The notes under the pieces are model-generated. The model worked only from the letters and a program-made list of their open reading frames with translations, was not told the DNA's origin and did not search any database. The position numbers were made by a program, and so were the translations under genes. Below, one piece after another: positions 1 through 10,957 of a stretch of DNA of 64,000 nucleotides (position 1 is its first letter; every line of letters starts with the position of its first letter). The stretch comes from Pestalotiopsis fici W106-1. Lineage: Eukaryota > Ascomycota > Sordariomycetes > Amphisphaeriales > Sporocadaceae. Location: assembly GCF_000516985.1 (NCBI RefSeq), contig NW_006917094.1, positions 1,364,001-1,428,000 on the forward strand, written 5' to 3'.

Positions 1-247
1 GAAGTGGATATGCCAATCACCAAAGGCAACAAGCTTGACCGCCACCATGGACTGCAGGCTGTCGCGCAACAGTCACAATTCGCAATCTCGCAGCTTTCTA
101 AGAGCGGTCGGCTTTGGTGGATAAGTATCACTCCTATCCCTAATTCTCACAGACCTTTTAATCCATTAGACTACACTGAATCTTCCTCAGCTTGCAACGA
201 TATCAGTCCACCACCCGCATTATTGAGTTCACTTGCCTTGACTTGCA

Positions 248-793
248 ATGAAACTCCTCCTCGATGCTACAATTGATAAGAATCGACGGCTATGTATCGC
301 CGTTTCACACAAAGGTGTTGCGGCGAACTGGTACAATTATGTGCTGCAGCTGGCGGAACTGCGACAGGCATTTCCGCCAGAGCATGAATGGGAAATTGCC
401 CTCGAGGACAACCAAATTTTCATCAATCTTCCGCAATGTATCAAAACCGTCGAACTACCCGATTATGATGTCGAGCTCACCATCCTGGATGATCAACAAG
501 CAAAGATGTGGGAGAAGTTGATGTTGCTGTGGAATCCAATGTCGAAAGACCGCTCATTTACTCTCAATCGATCTCTCACGTTGGAGGGACTAGAGAAACA
601 GATGGGCAGCTTTCCAGGCAAGAAGAAAAACGGTGTCCGAATTAGATTACATCCAGCATGGGAGCCAACTTCCTCAAAAATAAAGGCAGAAAAGGCAATC
701 CCTTTTCTTCGAAGGAGAGGAGGGGGCGTGGGGGCGTTTGTAGCAAAAATCCTAAATGCTGCGCAAAAGCTTATGCAGGCAACCATAAATTGA
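248..793 (+). CDS. Hypothetical protein, weak ORF (181 aa)
   Basis: An uninterrupted 181-codon frame starts at ATG 248 and ends at TGA 791-793. I recognise no family. The product is mixed alpha/beta-like in composition, with an acidic middle and a basic Arg/Gly patch (RRRGGG) near residues 155-160. There is no signal peptide or membrane segment. Codon use is not strongly C/G-ending, unlike the solid genes in this window, so it may be a chance ORF or a fragment of an older gene. It lies about 230 bp upstream of a decayed membrane-protein relic on the same strand and could belong to the same degraded locus, but no splice join between them is evident. Confidence 0.3.
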   Translation: MKLLLDATIDKNRRLCIAVSHKGVAANWYNYVLQLAELRQAFPPEHEWEIALEDNQIFINLPQCIKTVELPDYDVELTILDDQQAKMWEKLMLLWNPMSKDRSFTLNRSLTLEGLEKQMGSFPGKKKNGVRIRLHPAWEPTSSKIKAEKAIPFLRRRGGGVGAFVAKILNAAQKLMQATIN

Positions 794-1025
794 CCCATCA
801 TAAGTTATCGTTCAATTGCGCGTTGATTGGATGTCTATTGAGTTATATTTTAATACATCGACACCATTCTTTATTTTGTCTTGCTAAGGACGCGAGGTAG
901 AATGGTTTCATCCTCGGAATTTTAGCTGAACTCTTTGAGATAGCCAGCTGCTCTGGACTATACAGAGACGCAGGGGCAACTGGAGCAGACCTTATAACAT
1001 CGTTTGTTCGGAAGGTAGAGTATGA

Positions 1026-1430
1026 CCTCTAGCAAGCTATGAAGATATTACACGTGCAACTATTAGCGAGGAAGAACGGCGCCCAGTATCGACAAGAGCG
1101 AGCCAAGAATCAATCTTCCGTGGTATGTCCAGAACCGTTGATGGCATACAAATAGAAACACGCCATATCTTGCTTCATTACTGACAAGTTTACATAGGGA
1201 TCTTTAACCAGATTACCCTAAAGGACACCCATGCTAGTTTCGAGGATAGCGACACGATGAAGACTATAGCAGCCATGACCATGTTCTTCCTTGCGGTGAC
1301 CTTTGCCACCTTGTTTGCCGCCCCAATGCTTGATTGGACGGACGAGCGAGTCGGTTCTGACCACTTTTGAATTTACTGGGTCTTTACGCTCCCGTTCACA
1401 GCCTTGCGTTTAGTCTTCCATAAAGGGTAG
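1026..1430 (+). pseudogene. Relic of a CorA-like two-TM C-terminal domain
   Basis: Two coding-like blocks are joined by a good intron (donor GTATGT at 1123, acceptor CATAG ending at 1197). The joined frame contains IFNQITLKD, then EDSDTMKTIAAMTMFFLAVTF, a hydrophobic segment, PMLDW, and after a break IYWVFTLPFTAL. The order Asp-Ser-x-x-Met-Lys-Thr-Ile-Ala, TM, D-W, then 'FW-IYW-TLP' is the C-terminal two-TM module common in fungal CorA-like proteins. A TGA at 1368-1370 sits where that module normally has Trp (TGG), and TGA 1023-1025 closes the frame upstream, so the large N-terminal part is missing. I read it as a truncated, nonsense-mutated copy. Stop-codon skipping or an undetected intron cannot be excluded. 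Confidence 0.55.
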
Positions 1431-2218
1431 CAGATTAATAATTCGATGGCTCCGTTGGACAGCTTCTGGCCAAAACTTGGAGGTGTCGTTCCGGTAGCTC
1501 ATCCGGAGAGCCGTAGTCAGATCACAATCGATCCAATAATGTAGTGATGGTGTCGAGTATCAAGGTTGCTGTGTGGCCAGAACATCGCGAATGTCTAGTC
1601 AGAAATGTTGACAGAAGACTAAGCTTCTCCTTATCAACTAAGCAGATGATGTGTCGTTTTATCGGGGCGTTTGCTGTTGATGCACACTCGCATAGATGAG
1701 CGATGGTCTAGAAATCCATCAAATATAAATCTTGGCGCAAGCAGAATAGATCTTAGCACAATTGACACACATATTACAACTGAACAAAGAATTATCGACG
1801 AATCTCGAGAGTCAAGACAGTGAGACCAGAGATACTGGATCCTTTTTGGGACCTTTGAATGGCAACGTGTAAGAACCGCTATCATTCGCTGGTCGGTTTA
1901 TTGATCGCCATACAATGGTGGGGTAGCTGTTTGCTTCACCGCGAGTGGCGGGGTAATTGCGACCGTAGCTATGTACTCCGTACCTAATTGTGGCCGTGGA
2001 GAAGAGGAGGAGAGAAGAGGGAAGAGGGACTGACTCCAGTTTGAGCTCACCCCCTGAGCTATGGATCAAGCTTCAATATCAGGGCATTGAAATTGGGCAT
2101 TCAAGACAATTCACCAAATCTCGCCAGTCTTTTTTTGGCTAGAAGAAGGCATTTTCAAGGAACAATTATCAATTGCGTTTCTTCCCTTGCTCGACAATAA
2201 CAGGAAAGAAACATCACC
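1431..2218. other. Non-coding spacer, promoter side of the amidohydrolase gene
   Basis: I see no supported gene in these 788 bases. The last part, with an AG-rich stretch near 1995-2035 and an A/C-rich leader just before ATG 2219, presumably holds the promoter and 5' UTR of the downstream amidohydrolase gene. Confidence 0.5.
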
Positions 2219-3329
2219 ATGTCTTCAGAAATACCCATCATTGACTCCCATATCCATCTGTACCCAGAGTCGGAGCTGGAGACGCTGGCATGGTGCACGC
2301 CCGATAGCCCCCTGGCCAAGCAGCACTCCCTGGAAGAGTACAAGGCTGCCATCGCGTCATCGCCGGCACCAGTCAAGGGCTTCATCTTCCTGGAGACGGA
2401 CCGCAAGGTCGACCTCGAGGCTGGCGCCAAGGATGGCAGCGGCTGGAAGTACCCTCTGATGGAGGTGGAATGGGTCAAGCGCATTGCCCTGGGCCAGCCG
2501 CGGGACGGCGAGGGCCACAGCAAAGACGACGCCGGCCTGTGCGCGGCGTATATCCCATGGGCGCCGCTGCCGAGCGGGGCTCAGGCCATGGAGAAGTATA
2601 TCGACCTGGTGCAAGAAGCCGCCGGCGACAGCTGGAGCAAAGTCAGAGGCTTCCGATATCTACTCCAGGACAAGCCGGACAAGACATGCCTGACCGACGA
2701 CTTTATCGAGAGCTTGAAGCTCCTGGGCCGCAAGGGTCTCGTCTTTGACGTTGGTGTCAACCAGCATGACCGCGGCCGCATTCAGCTCGAGGAGACCGTC
2801 GAGATGATTGACCGAGCCCACGAAGGCGTGCCCGAAGATGAAAAGGTCAAGTTTATCTTGAGTAAGTGCATCTGTTTACCACTGGACCTAATGTCGTGAG
2901 AGAGCTCGAACTGACATTGCCCGTTTAGATCACATGTGCAAGCCAGACCTCACAGTCTACAATATCCTTACGGACACTTCATACATTGCCTGGCGGACGG
3001 CCATGTTCACACTCGGTAAGAGCCCGAAGACGTACATGAAGCTATCGGGCGGGTTCCCGGAGATGACCGAATCCATGCGACAGCGGTCGCCCGAGGAAAT
3101 CTTTGAGGCACTCAGCCCATGGCTCAGTGTTGTCCTGGCCGCCTTTGGCCCCTCGCGCATCATGTTTGCAAGCGACTGGCCCGTGTGCACCGTGGGTGTA
3201 GGCTCTGATGCCTGGTCCAAGTGGCAGAAGCTTGTTGAGAGGCTCTGCTGGATGGCATCTCTCGAAGATGAGGACAAGAAGATGATTTGGGGAGGCACGG
3301 CTGTCGAGGCTTACGGTCTCAAGTTGTGA
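2219..3329 (+). CDS. Amidohydrolase 2 family metal-dependent hydrolase
   Basis: Two exons, 2219-2861 and 2929-3329, encode 347 residues. The 67-nt intron has donor GTAAGT and acceptor TTTAG, and the join restores FILNHMCKP. The protein is a TIM-barrel hydrolase of the amidohydrolase-2 (PF04909, lactonase-like) group. The N-terminal metal motif is DSHIHL (residues 9-14, His11 and His13). It is followed by KVRGFRYLLQ, the strand FDVGV, the NH-x-C-K-P loop, YMKLSG and the C-terminal FASDWPVC with the conserved Asp. Known relatives act on lactones such as L-fuconolactone or on 2-pyrone-dicarboxylate-type substrates; which applies here cannot be told. There is no signal peptide, so it is probably cytosolic. 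It stands alone, with no sugar-catabolic neighbours in the window. Start: A at -3 (accATG) and the family's usual short lead before DSHIHL. Confidence 0.93.
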
Positions 3330-3590
3330 TGAGGATCATAGAGCACGCTTAGATACCAAAATTTGAAGATTATGAAATGCCAATGCGTCCCATTTGAGGA
3401 AGTTTAGTTGGAAGTTGTTGACTATAGTCCATCATAATGGACAAACGTTAATGTATACAGCCACACAGCCTGAGCCAAAGTCAGCCACTGCCATCCCAAG
3501 ATACCGCCTCTCCTCTTCACACTGAAACTTGACGCATGAAATCCTCCAAGAAAACCACCATAATCTCTTCTCTTTCAGTCCTGATTGCTT

Positions 3591-4049
3591 CTAAGTAGTA
3601 AACTCCAACCGGTTTCCAGAATAATCCCTAGCAAAGAACCGCGTTGGGTAGTCGGCAGTAGTCTCACCAGAACTCTCACCCACGGCATCACACTCGAGCG
3701 GCGCATCGGGACCGCCGCGCTCGGCGTGGGCCAAGATGCGGCGCTGCAGGGCAACCAGAGCCTCGGGGGAGCCCAGCCGGAAACAAGGGTGGCGGCTGGA
3801 CCGGGGCTCGGTCGTGTCCCGGTCGTGCTTCTGGATCGAGATGTGGATTTGCTGGCCCGTGGCGGCGCCGCCCACGTCGAACCACGCCAGCTCGTGGACC
3901 TGCGCCGCCGGTCCCGCGCGCGGCGTCAGCCCGAGGGTCTCCCCGTAAAAGGCTTTGGCCGCGTCCAGGGTTCCCGGTGGGATCGAGAGGTTCACGTGGG
4001 CGATCCCTTGGATCAAGGGCTCGGGAGGGGATGTGGCGGTGGTGGCCAT
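3591..4049 (-). CDS. VOC superfamily (glyoxalase/bleomycin-resistance-like) protein
   Basis: A single exon of 152 residues, convergent with the amidohydrolase gene and 261 bp from its stop. The chain opens with a 12-residue leader and then GIAHVNLSIPPGTLDAAKAF, the first beta-alpha unit of the vicinal-oxygen-chelate fold. It continues with FYGETLGLTP, HELAWFDVG, QQIHISIQ, a central RHPCFRLGS strand, and ends FFARDYSGNRLEF. The possible metal ligands are the His of the first strand (about residue 18), the His of the second unit and the terminal Glu. VOC proteins include lyases, dioxygenases and resistance proteins, so the substrate is open. At about 150 residues it is one VOC module, which would work as a dimer. 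There is no targeting signal. Codon use is strongly G/C-ending, supporting a real gene. Confidence 0.85.
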   Translation of the reverse strand: MATTATSPPEPLIQGIAHVNLSIPPGTLDAAKAFYGETLGLTPRAGPAAQVHELAWFDVGGAATGQQIHISIQKHDRDTTEPRSSRHPCFRLGSPEALVALQRRILAHAERGGPDAPLECDAVGESSGETTADYPTRFFARDYSGNRLEFTT

Positions 4050-4965
4050 CTTGTGTCAAATCTCAGATAAGGGGGGTCTTGTAATTCTGAGGGGGAAAGA
4101 TGACAGTCGTTGGTTTGTGTGGAGAGGGTCAGTCTTGCAAGAAAAGCAAAGGGTCTCGTGGTGATTAAGATGACTTTTAATTTGGCGGAATCGACGTCGT
4201 GCTTGTCCAACTGCTTGAGCGAAGTAATCGTCTCTTATATGTAATCTGGGGTAAGTAGTGCAACGCGGGGGTGTAAGGAATGAGAACCAGGGATGGTGGT
4301 CAGAAACTCGGTATCTTTGCCGAGTCACGCGAGAGTATAGGCGATATTTGCAAGCGTTAAAATCAATGGACTCAACCAGTACCACAATAGTGTATTGAAG
4401 ATGGGTATCCAGATACACAAGCCTTCTTTTCCCCGCAAGTCGATCTCGCCGGCGCATTTACCTTGACTGTCAGAATCAGTCCGTACTGATAATAGGCCCT
4501 GCTTTTGTCAAGCGGCGCTCAGCTCTCACTATAGCTCCACCATACGGCCAAGGCCGGCGATAATTTCTGTTAAGAACCAAACAGGCAAGACGCCGCGACA
4601 CTTTCTCCCCAAGTATTTTGAAGATATCTCAGTTGCCTTGAAATGACGTCGAACATGATCTGAAATCTGCTGCCCATTATCATTCAATACTAATAATTTC
4701 GATTTTTTTACTATATCTACATAATTTGGTCTTCCCAGTTCTACACTTCCACACCCTGTAAGGACCGTTGCGCGTCTTTGCGCTGTGTATCACCCCCGAA
4801 ACGCCGGCTCAAGAGAATGTCTATACCCATCTAATACAATGTTCTCCAAGGACTTTAATCGGCGCCTTACTTCTATTTTATCCCAAAATGATGCATGCAT
4901 GGCTGCTCGACTGATCCATAATCAATCAAGACATTTGGTGTGACCAAACGGGCCTCGTCTGACAA
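4050..4965. other. Spacer between the VOC and SUR7-like genes
   Basis: No gene is supported in this 916-base interval. It should contain the promoter of the VOC gene (to its left, minus strand) and the 3' UTR and terminator of the SUR7-like gene (to its right, minus strand). A 133-codon open frame on the minus strand lacks coding bias and family motifs. Confidence 0.5.
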
Positions 4966-6031
4966 CTAGTCAGATGTTGTCGACTTCTTTGAGCCGGTGC
5001 CCGGAACCGTTGCCAGGTTCCTTCCCCCCTTGCGACCAGTACGGAGGTCTCTCCTGGAGGTACAGCAGCATCCTAAGCCGGCGTGGATGATGAAGGCGAG
5101 GAATGTAAAGCCCGCACCGAGCCACATGAAAGCCCACATCTTGGTACCAATGTCGACCTTGATGTTGAGATCGGTCTGGGATGTCAGAGCGTACTCAAAG
5201 ACCAAGGCCATGCCCGTAGCCACACCAGCTGCCGCGATGACCATCAATGCCGCAATAAAGGCAAAAATGGCAAAAGGGAAACTCCACCACCTCGAGTAAA
5301 TGACAATGGGTGCGAGGAGCATGAGAACAAAGTCGAGCAATAGTCCTGCGAGGAAGAAGCCAAACATGACCTGCGAGGCAATGCGCAGGACGGTCAAGAC
5401 TGTGTTGACCTCACTAGGCAGCGCAATAGACGCTCCCGCTAGCAGTTCGCTCTGTAGAATCTCCACCGGGTTGAACCAGTAGAGGCTGGTTGGTGTCGAG
5501 CAAGATGTGATGCCCCTGTAAGAAGATACGTTAGCAATCCACACAACGTCATGGTCGGAACTGTAGGTGTGACGCGTTCTTACTCATCCTCATAGCCTTC
5601 ACAGAAATTCCATAGTCCTACTTGGTAAAAGTCGTGCAGACCAAGCGTTCGTGCAATTGAGTTTGTCAAAGTCAAGCCGCTCAGTCCTGAAGCACTTGAT
5701 GCCAAGATATCCGACAGGTCAAGTTTGAAGAAGAATATGTCGCCCAGCACCTTGGATCCCTTGGTACTTCCTATTTCGACCTATTGGACCAATCAGAAAC
5801 CAGAAGCTCTCCCGGGGCGGAGACAACCGCCTGATTGCTTTTTGGGCGCGCACTCACCAGGATCAGGAATATGACTGCTAACATATAGCAGATGGATGAG
5901 GTTATGATGGCGCCCTTTCTTGTCTTTGTCCGTTGCTTGAGCTGGAGTTGATCATCTGCGGGAGTCTTCTCTTGGGCGCCCGACTCTGACGTTGCAGCAG
6001 CCCGCCGCTTGCGAAACCCTGGTAGACCCAT
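4966..6031 (-). CDS. SUR7/PalI family four-TM plasma-membrane protein
   Basis: Three exons on the minus strand, 6031-5858, 5780-5584 and 5515-4966, encode 306 residues; both introns are canonical (GTGAGT..ATAG, GTAAGA..ACAG). A basic cytosolic N-terminus precedes TM1 (about residues 41-60). A long extracellular loop carries the family hallmark GLWNFCEGY (Trp, Asn and Cys conserved) with a further Cys in TSCSTPTSLYWFNP. Three closely spaced TMs follow, then a short Cys-rich/basic tail (GLGCCC, RRDLRTGRKGG). This is the SUR7/PalI superfamily, whose members organise eisosome or cortical-patch membrane domains or act in ambient-pH signalling. The short tail suggests a SUR7-like rather than a long-tailed PalI protein, but I cannot assign the subfamily. 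The start is the first Met giving the usual short basic N-terminus; the open frame extends upstream without resemblance to the family. Confidence 0.88.
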
Positions 6032-8212
6032 TGGCGGCGGGAGGGAATTGTCGGGGGGTGTTGCAGTCCGTCTACCGGCGCCGTCTAGGCTTCTAGGTGC
6101 GTTTGCTGACTTTGTAAGGGGGTGCCAGCGGACAAGAAGCAGATTACAACGCAATGAGATGCGAGATGGACCGATTGATCGAAAATGCGAGGTAGGAAAC
6201 ACACACACGAGAAAAAAGAGAAAGAGAACAAGAATGAGAGTTGATGCTAAGAGTGAGGCTTCCAGAATCCCAACCCCAGCTCTCGAAGGGTTTCTCTTCT
6301 ACTACCTAGCTAAGCACCCAAACAAGGTCCAAATCTGCAGGTGCCAAAACATTGAATCAGGATGCCCAGGGTCTACAAGGTATCTACAGTCATATTGCGA
6401 CAGTGACGTGGGTCAACGCTGGGGCTTTGTATCGCAAAGTATCGACCCGTTCACTCTCACGGTCCCGTATTTCCTTATTAGTGGCTCCAGCCAAAAGTCT
6501 GGAAGGGTGCCGGCGATTCGCCCCGTGCAGTGGCGGAGCACTGCAAGTTGACGAGAATCTCCCTAATGATCCCTACCTCTACCCACCATCCATCAAGCCC
6601 ACCTCCCACATTGAATTTACCTACAATCATTGCCAGTCAAGTTTGCACAGCAACACCTTGATTGCGCGTACCCGTGCGAGCGGGTTGAGCGGCAACACTG
6701 CAAGTTTGAATGCTGGCCACACATTAACGATCCTTCAGAGGGGCCTGAGGGGCCTGAAGGGGGCTGGTTTTTGGCTTTCTGGAGCTCCCCAGAACTCGTG
6801 TTTGGGTCCCCTATGAACCCTCCTTGAACAGCCTGGCGTTAGAGTAGTACTAATGTAACTGCTAGATGAACGGCTCTCGTACCTGCGCCCAACATGAAAT
6901 CAATTACAATTTCCTCAACCGGGAAGGATTTGGTATTCCCGGGATTCGAGTTTGCTTCCTCCGGTTACTGCCCATCGCCTATCAATTCATTTCAATCAAC
7001 GGCCTACATTACCTAGTGTAAATGCTGTGTATTTTTGAACGGTACCGGTCTGACTGATGCGTATTCCGTGTACGCATACGCATACTGATAGTATCCAATG
7101 CCCCGAGTGATCCGGAAGAGCCTGCTGCGAGCACTACACACCCCAGAACATTAAAGGTTGTCACACTTATTATCTTAATGTCCATCCTTCGTTGTCTTAA
7201 TCTGACAAAGACGGGACCCGGCAGACCGGCAAGACCAGCAGAGCACAAACCACCAAATAGCAAAAGTTCTAAAGACTATCTCAATTTCTATCTTGATTTT
7301 TTCCCTCTGGGCCGATCTAGTTGCCATGAAACAGATTACCAAGTAATACTACCTCACTTAGATTGAATTAGGAAAACGATAGACTCCCCAATTGGGATAC
7401 GCATAAAGCTTAAGGAAGATCGCTTGCCTAAAGATCGTGACCCACAAAGTAGCAGTGCTAACATGAGAGCTGAGGCTCTAGCGACGTCATAAACAGCGCC
7501 ATGGACCTGGTGCAAAAAAAAAAGTTTTAGTGAGAAGAAAAGGGAAAGAGAAGTGCAAGACAACTCATCACCACGCCAAAAACAGCACGACCTTGTTGGT
7601 TGTTTCAGCATATCAGCCCCCCTATCACTCACTGGCGGTCATGATAGGACGCGTTTCTCCTCCGCCCACGGCACTTGGAGCGGCGATCCCAGCTGCCGTC
7701 CGGTGAACGGATCCATCCCAGCAAGTACCTCTGAGTATCTCGCCCTGACATGACATGAACCTTGGAACCGGGAGCACCGCCTAGCATCGCCCAACTAGCA
7801 GTGCACAACCATTTTTCTGCTGATGCTGTCCAACCTCTCTGGGTCAAAAGGCCTAGACCTCCTGGCTTTTCTTCTGTTTATTACAGGGTCTTGTTAAGCT
7901 TTATTTTTCTTCATCGCATGAGGTCATCCTTGACTTTCTAGGGCACTCTATCGTTTTTGGCGCAGTTGTCTTGCTACTTCCACTTCTTGTTTCTGTCAGC
8001 AAAGGATTTGGAAGCCCCTGACGTATCGGCCCTGTAGTGACATCGGTGCCGACTCGACTCGACGGCACCGATATCGACCGAATCCGGACAACTTTTACTT
8101 GCATACAGTGACAACTCTAAAGAAAAAGAAATTCTTTCACGCAAAGTTCTTTTCATCAGAGGGCACACATTCTCTTGAAACTGCGCGGCATTTTGCTTGC
8201 GATCCCAAAATC
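6032..8212. other. 2.2-kb spacer between divergent SUR7-like and PLC-like genes
   Basis: No gene is supported. Open frames up to 180 codons on either strand lack coding bias, introns and motifs. The interval must contain the promoters of two divergently transcribed genes. A GC-poor stretch at about 7350-7560 and the A-tract at 7515-7525 are the only simple-sequence features. Confidence 0.5.
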
Positions 8213-9606
8213 ATGGCTTACCGGCTATTAGCACCACTGCTACTATGCAGTGCGGCCCTCGCTCAGGATACCAGCTCCGTGTCAGACTCGAGAACAACGG
8301 AGACACAATCGGCAACTTCCACTGAGGAGACTCCGACAGGCACATATTTGACATATACATCACAAGAATCAAACTTGGGAACCTTGACAGATGATGCCTC
8401 GACGACCATGAGCAGCAATGTCACTCAGTCGACTGTGTCAACAACGGATAGTAGGACCTTTTTGACCGGATCGTCGGCCACAGCTTCGGGCAACTTTTCT
8501 ACCACGGCTACCACCGTGGCAACGCCCACTGTCACCAACACGAGGCCGTGCAACAACTATGCTGAGTTTTGTAGTCGCAACTATGGCAACATCACCGAAG
8601 TTGCTTGCCACAACTCTCCTTTTATCACACAGAACAATCTGGCTGCGAATCAAAAGTACGACGTCACATACCAGCTCAACGATGGTGTCCGTTTTTTGCA
8701 GGCCCAGATTCAATGGCCCACGAATGGTACTGAGCCGCACTTTTGCCATACCAGCTGTGATATTCTCGATGCTGGTCCTATCACAGAATGGTTGACCACG
8801 GTCAAGGACTGGGTTGTATCTCACCCTTACGATGTCGTAACTATCTTGCTTGGCAACGGCAATTAGTAAGTACAACTTGTTACCACTGCATCTCAATTGG
8901 AACAGTGGTCCATCAAACGTGGAAAGCACTTGCTAACAGTTTATCTAGCTCGGTGCCATCCCTCTACTATCCGTATATTGAGTCGACAGGCATTCTGGAC
9001 TATGTCTATACGCCACCCCTGGTGCCCATGACATTGAACGATTGGCCAACTTTGAGCGAAATGATCCTGTCAGGCAAGCGAGTCGTCATGTTTTTGGACT
9101 ACATGGCCAACCAGACCGAGTATCCTTGGCTGCTAGACGAGTTCTCGCAGATGTGGGAGACACCCTTTGACCCCACGGACACCTCCTTCCCTTGCACCGT
9201 GGAAAGACCCCCGGATCTGGCAGACGCCGACGCTCAAAACCGTCTCTACATGATCAATCATAACCTGAACCTCGAGCTGTCGCTCTTGGGAGTGAGCATG
9301 CTCGTACCGGCGAGAGCTGAGCTCAATGTCACCAACGCCGTCAACGGTACTGGTAGCTTGGGCTTGTCGGGCGACAATTGCGTCAACATGTGGGGAAGGC
9401 CCCCGAAATTCCTAAATGTCGACTACTACAACACTGGTAGCTACCCAGGTTCCGTGTTCGAAGTAGCCGCAAACCTCAACAATGTTACCTATAGTCGCAG
9501 TTGCTGTGGCACAACCAGCGCCGGCTCCAAGCTGGGACTTGGCATCCTATCATACCCGGTTGTGGTGTTGGTGGCTACCATCTCGGCGGCACTGTTGAGC
9601 ATTTGA
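8213..9606 (+). CDS. Secreted PI-PLC X-like phosphodiesterase, probable GPI anchor
   Basis: Exons 8213-8865 and 8949-9606 encode 436 residues; the 83-nt intron has donor GTAAGT, branch TGCTAAC and acceptor CTAG. Residues 1-17 form a signal peptide (MAYRLLAPLLLCSAALA). A Ser/Thr-rich linker runs to about residue 110, then comes a PLC-like TIM-barrel domain. It shows ACHNSPF with His133 in the position of the first catalytic His of bacterial-type PI-PLC X domains, DGVRFLQAQIQW, HFCHTSCDILDAG, HPYDVVTILLGN and the late FLDYMAN strand. A small/polar stretch followed by a hydrophobic end (VVVLVATISAALLSI) looks like a GPI-attachment signal. The product is likely cell-wall or plasma-membrane attached outside the cell. 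Whether it is catalytic is unknown. An in-frame upstream ATG at 8099 would bury the signal peptide, so 8213 is preferred. Confidence 0.88.
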
Positions 9607-10957
9607 TTTACATAGTATCAGTGCTGGAGAAAGACGCATGGTAGATGTGTTCGAGCATTGTTGTTTCGTCGCAAGCGTTAGTTCTATCGACTGGACACGA
9701 AATTCTATCCCATGTTCCGGCGTCGGCGTTCAGGTAGACTTGGGGTATTTTAGATACTTGCATATAAATTAAAGAACTCAAATATTGTAAAAATCCAATC
9801 ACATACAGTCTCCCTGAAGATATTCGGTTGAGAGTGAATCAAAGGCCAGCAAGGTAACAAGTAGCTGACAGTTGCTTGGCAACTGCGCCGAGCTGATCCA
9901 ATTGAACGAAGAGCAGGGTCACGTGAATCACAATACACTCGAGCTCCCAACCGAGCTTAGCGCGCTTCTTCTCTGACTAATCGCCGGTCGTCCGAGTCTT
10001 CTCAGACTTGCCTGGCCTCTTCCCACTTCTTAATCTACCACAATCTCACCCAACTTCCACCATCTTCCACACGACGACCATCATTTGACGAACCGACACA
10101 GCATCGCCATCTCGAGCCGATCATCGCCGCCGCGCGCAATATCTCCATTGCGACCAGCAGTTTTTGCGACTGCATCATCTGCAGCAGCTTTGACGCTCTT
10201 GGAAGCTGTCACTTCGTGCTTGCCACCACAATCGCGACCGACCGATAAAGAGAAGTGACCGACCGGCGATGAGTTTATAATCAGCGTGATCAACAACGTT
10301 TGGTACTATTTCATTCGCCTCATCTGGTAGGGTAGGTTGAACGGACAGGCATTTCAAAAAGTTGAGATCGGATACCTGGTGTGGTGTGCTGGGATCAGGA
10401 GGAGATTGTGTCACCATTGTCACTCTGCGAGGTGATATCTGGCTGTCAAGTCTGCCTTTGGCTTTGTGTACACATCACAGTTTCTGTGTTTCATTCTTCT
10501 CAACAGAGGGCCGAGGGCTTTTTTTCCATTGTTCTTTCAGTCTCTACAATCATAAAATTTTGATTCCCCCGTCCATCTACTTTTGCCAGTTGGTCAAAAT
10601 TTGAAAGGAAGAAGAAGAAAAGAAAAGAACCCCAATCTGGGAGAGGGCATCACAAGAGGGTCATCCGCAATAGAAAGAAGAAAAACCAAGATCCCCTACC
10701 ATCAAATTTGCGACTCGCAGAAACCCCGCGTCTCCCCATTTGCCTGCAGTGCAAGATTACGAAGCGACAGGGAATCAACCTTTGCGACGAGCTACCCTGT
10801 ACTGTCATCGCTTCTCAATATTAACCCTTGAACAGCAGCAACGTAAGGCTCTCTCGTTGAGGCCCTTTTGAATCCGGTGAAATATCTTCCCCGGCATCCT
10901 TGATTTCTATTATACTACACCACAAGTGCTCGGCAATCGTGGTTCGCGTTTTTCACA
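9607..10957. other. Spacer and probable long 5' leader of mpe1
   Basis: No protein gene is supported. From about 9950 the plus strand becomes pyrimidine-rich (CT-rich blocks at 10010-10080), typical of fungal transcription start regions. If transcription starts there, the mpe1 leader would be roughly 0.9 kb and contain several short upstream ATG frames. A 5'-UTR intron is possible (GTAAGG at 10842) but not provable. Confidence 0.4.
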
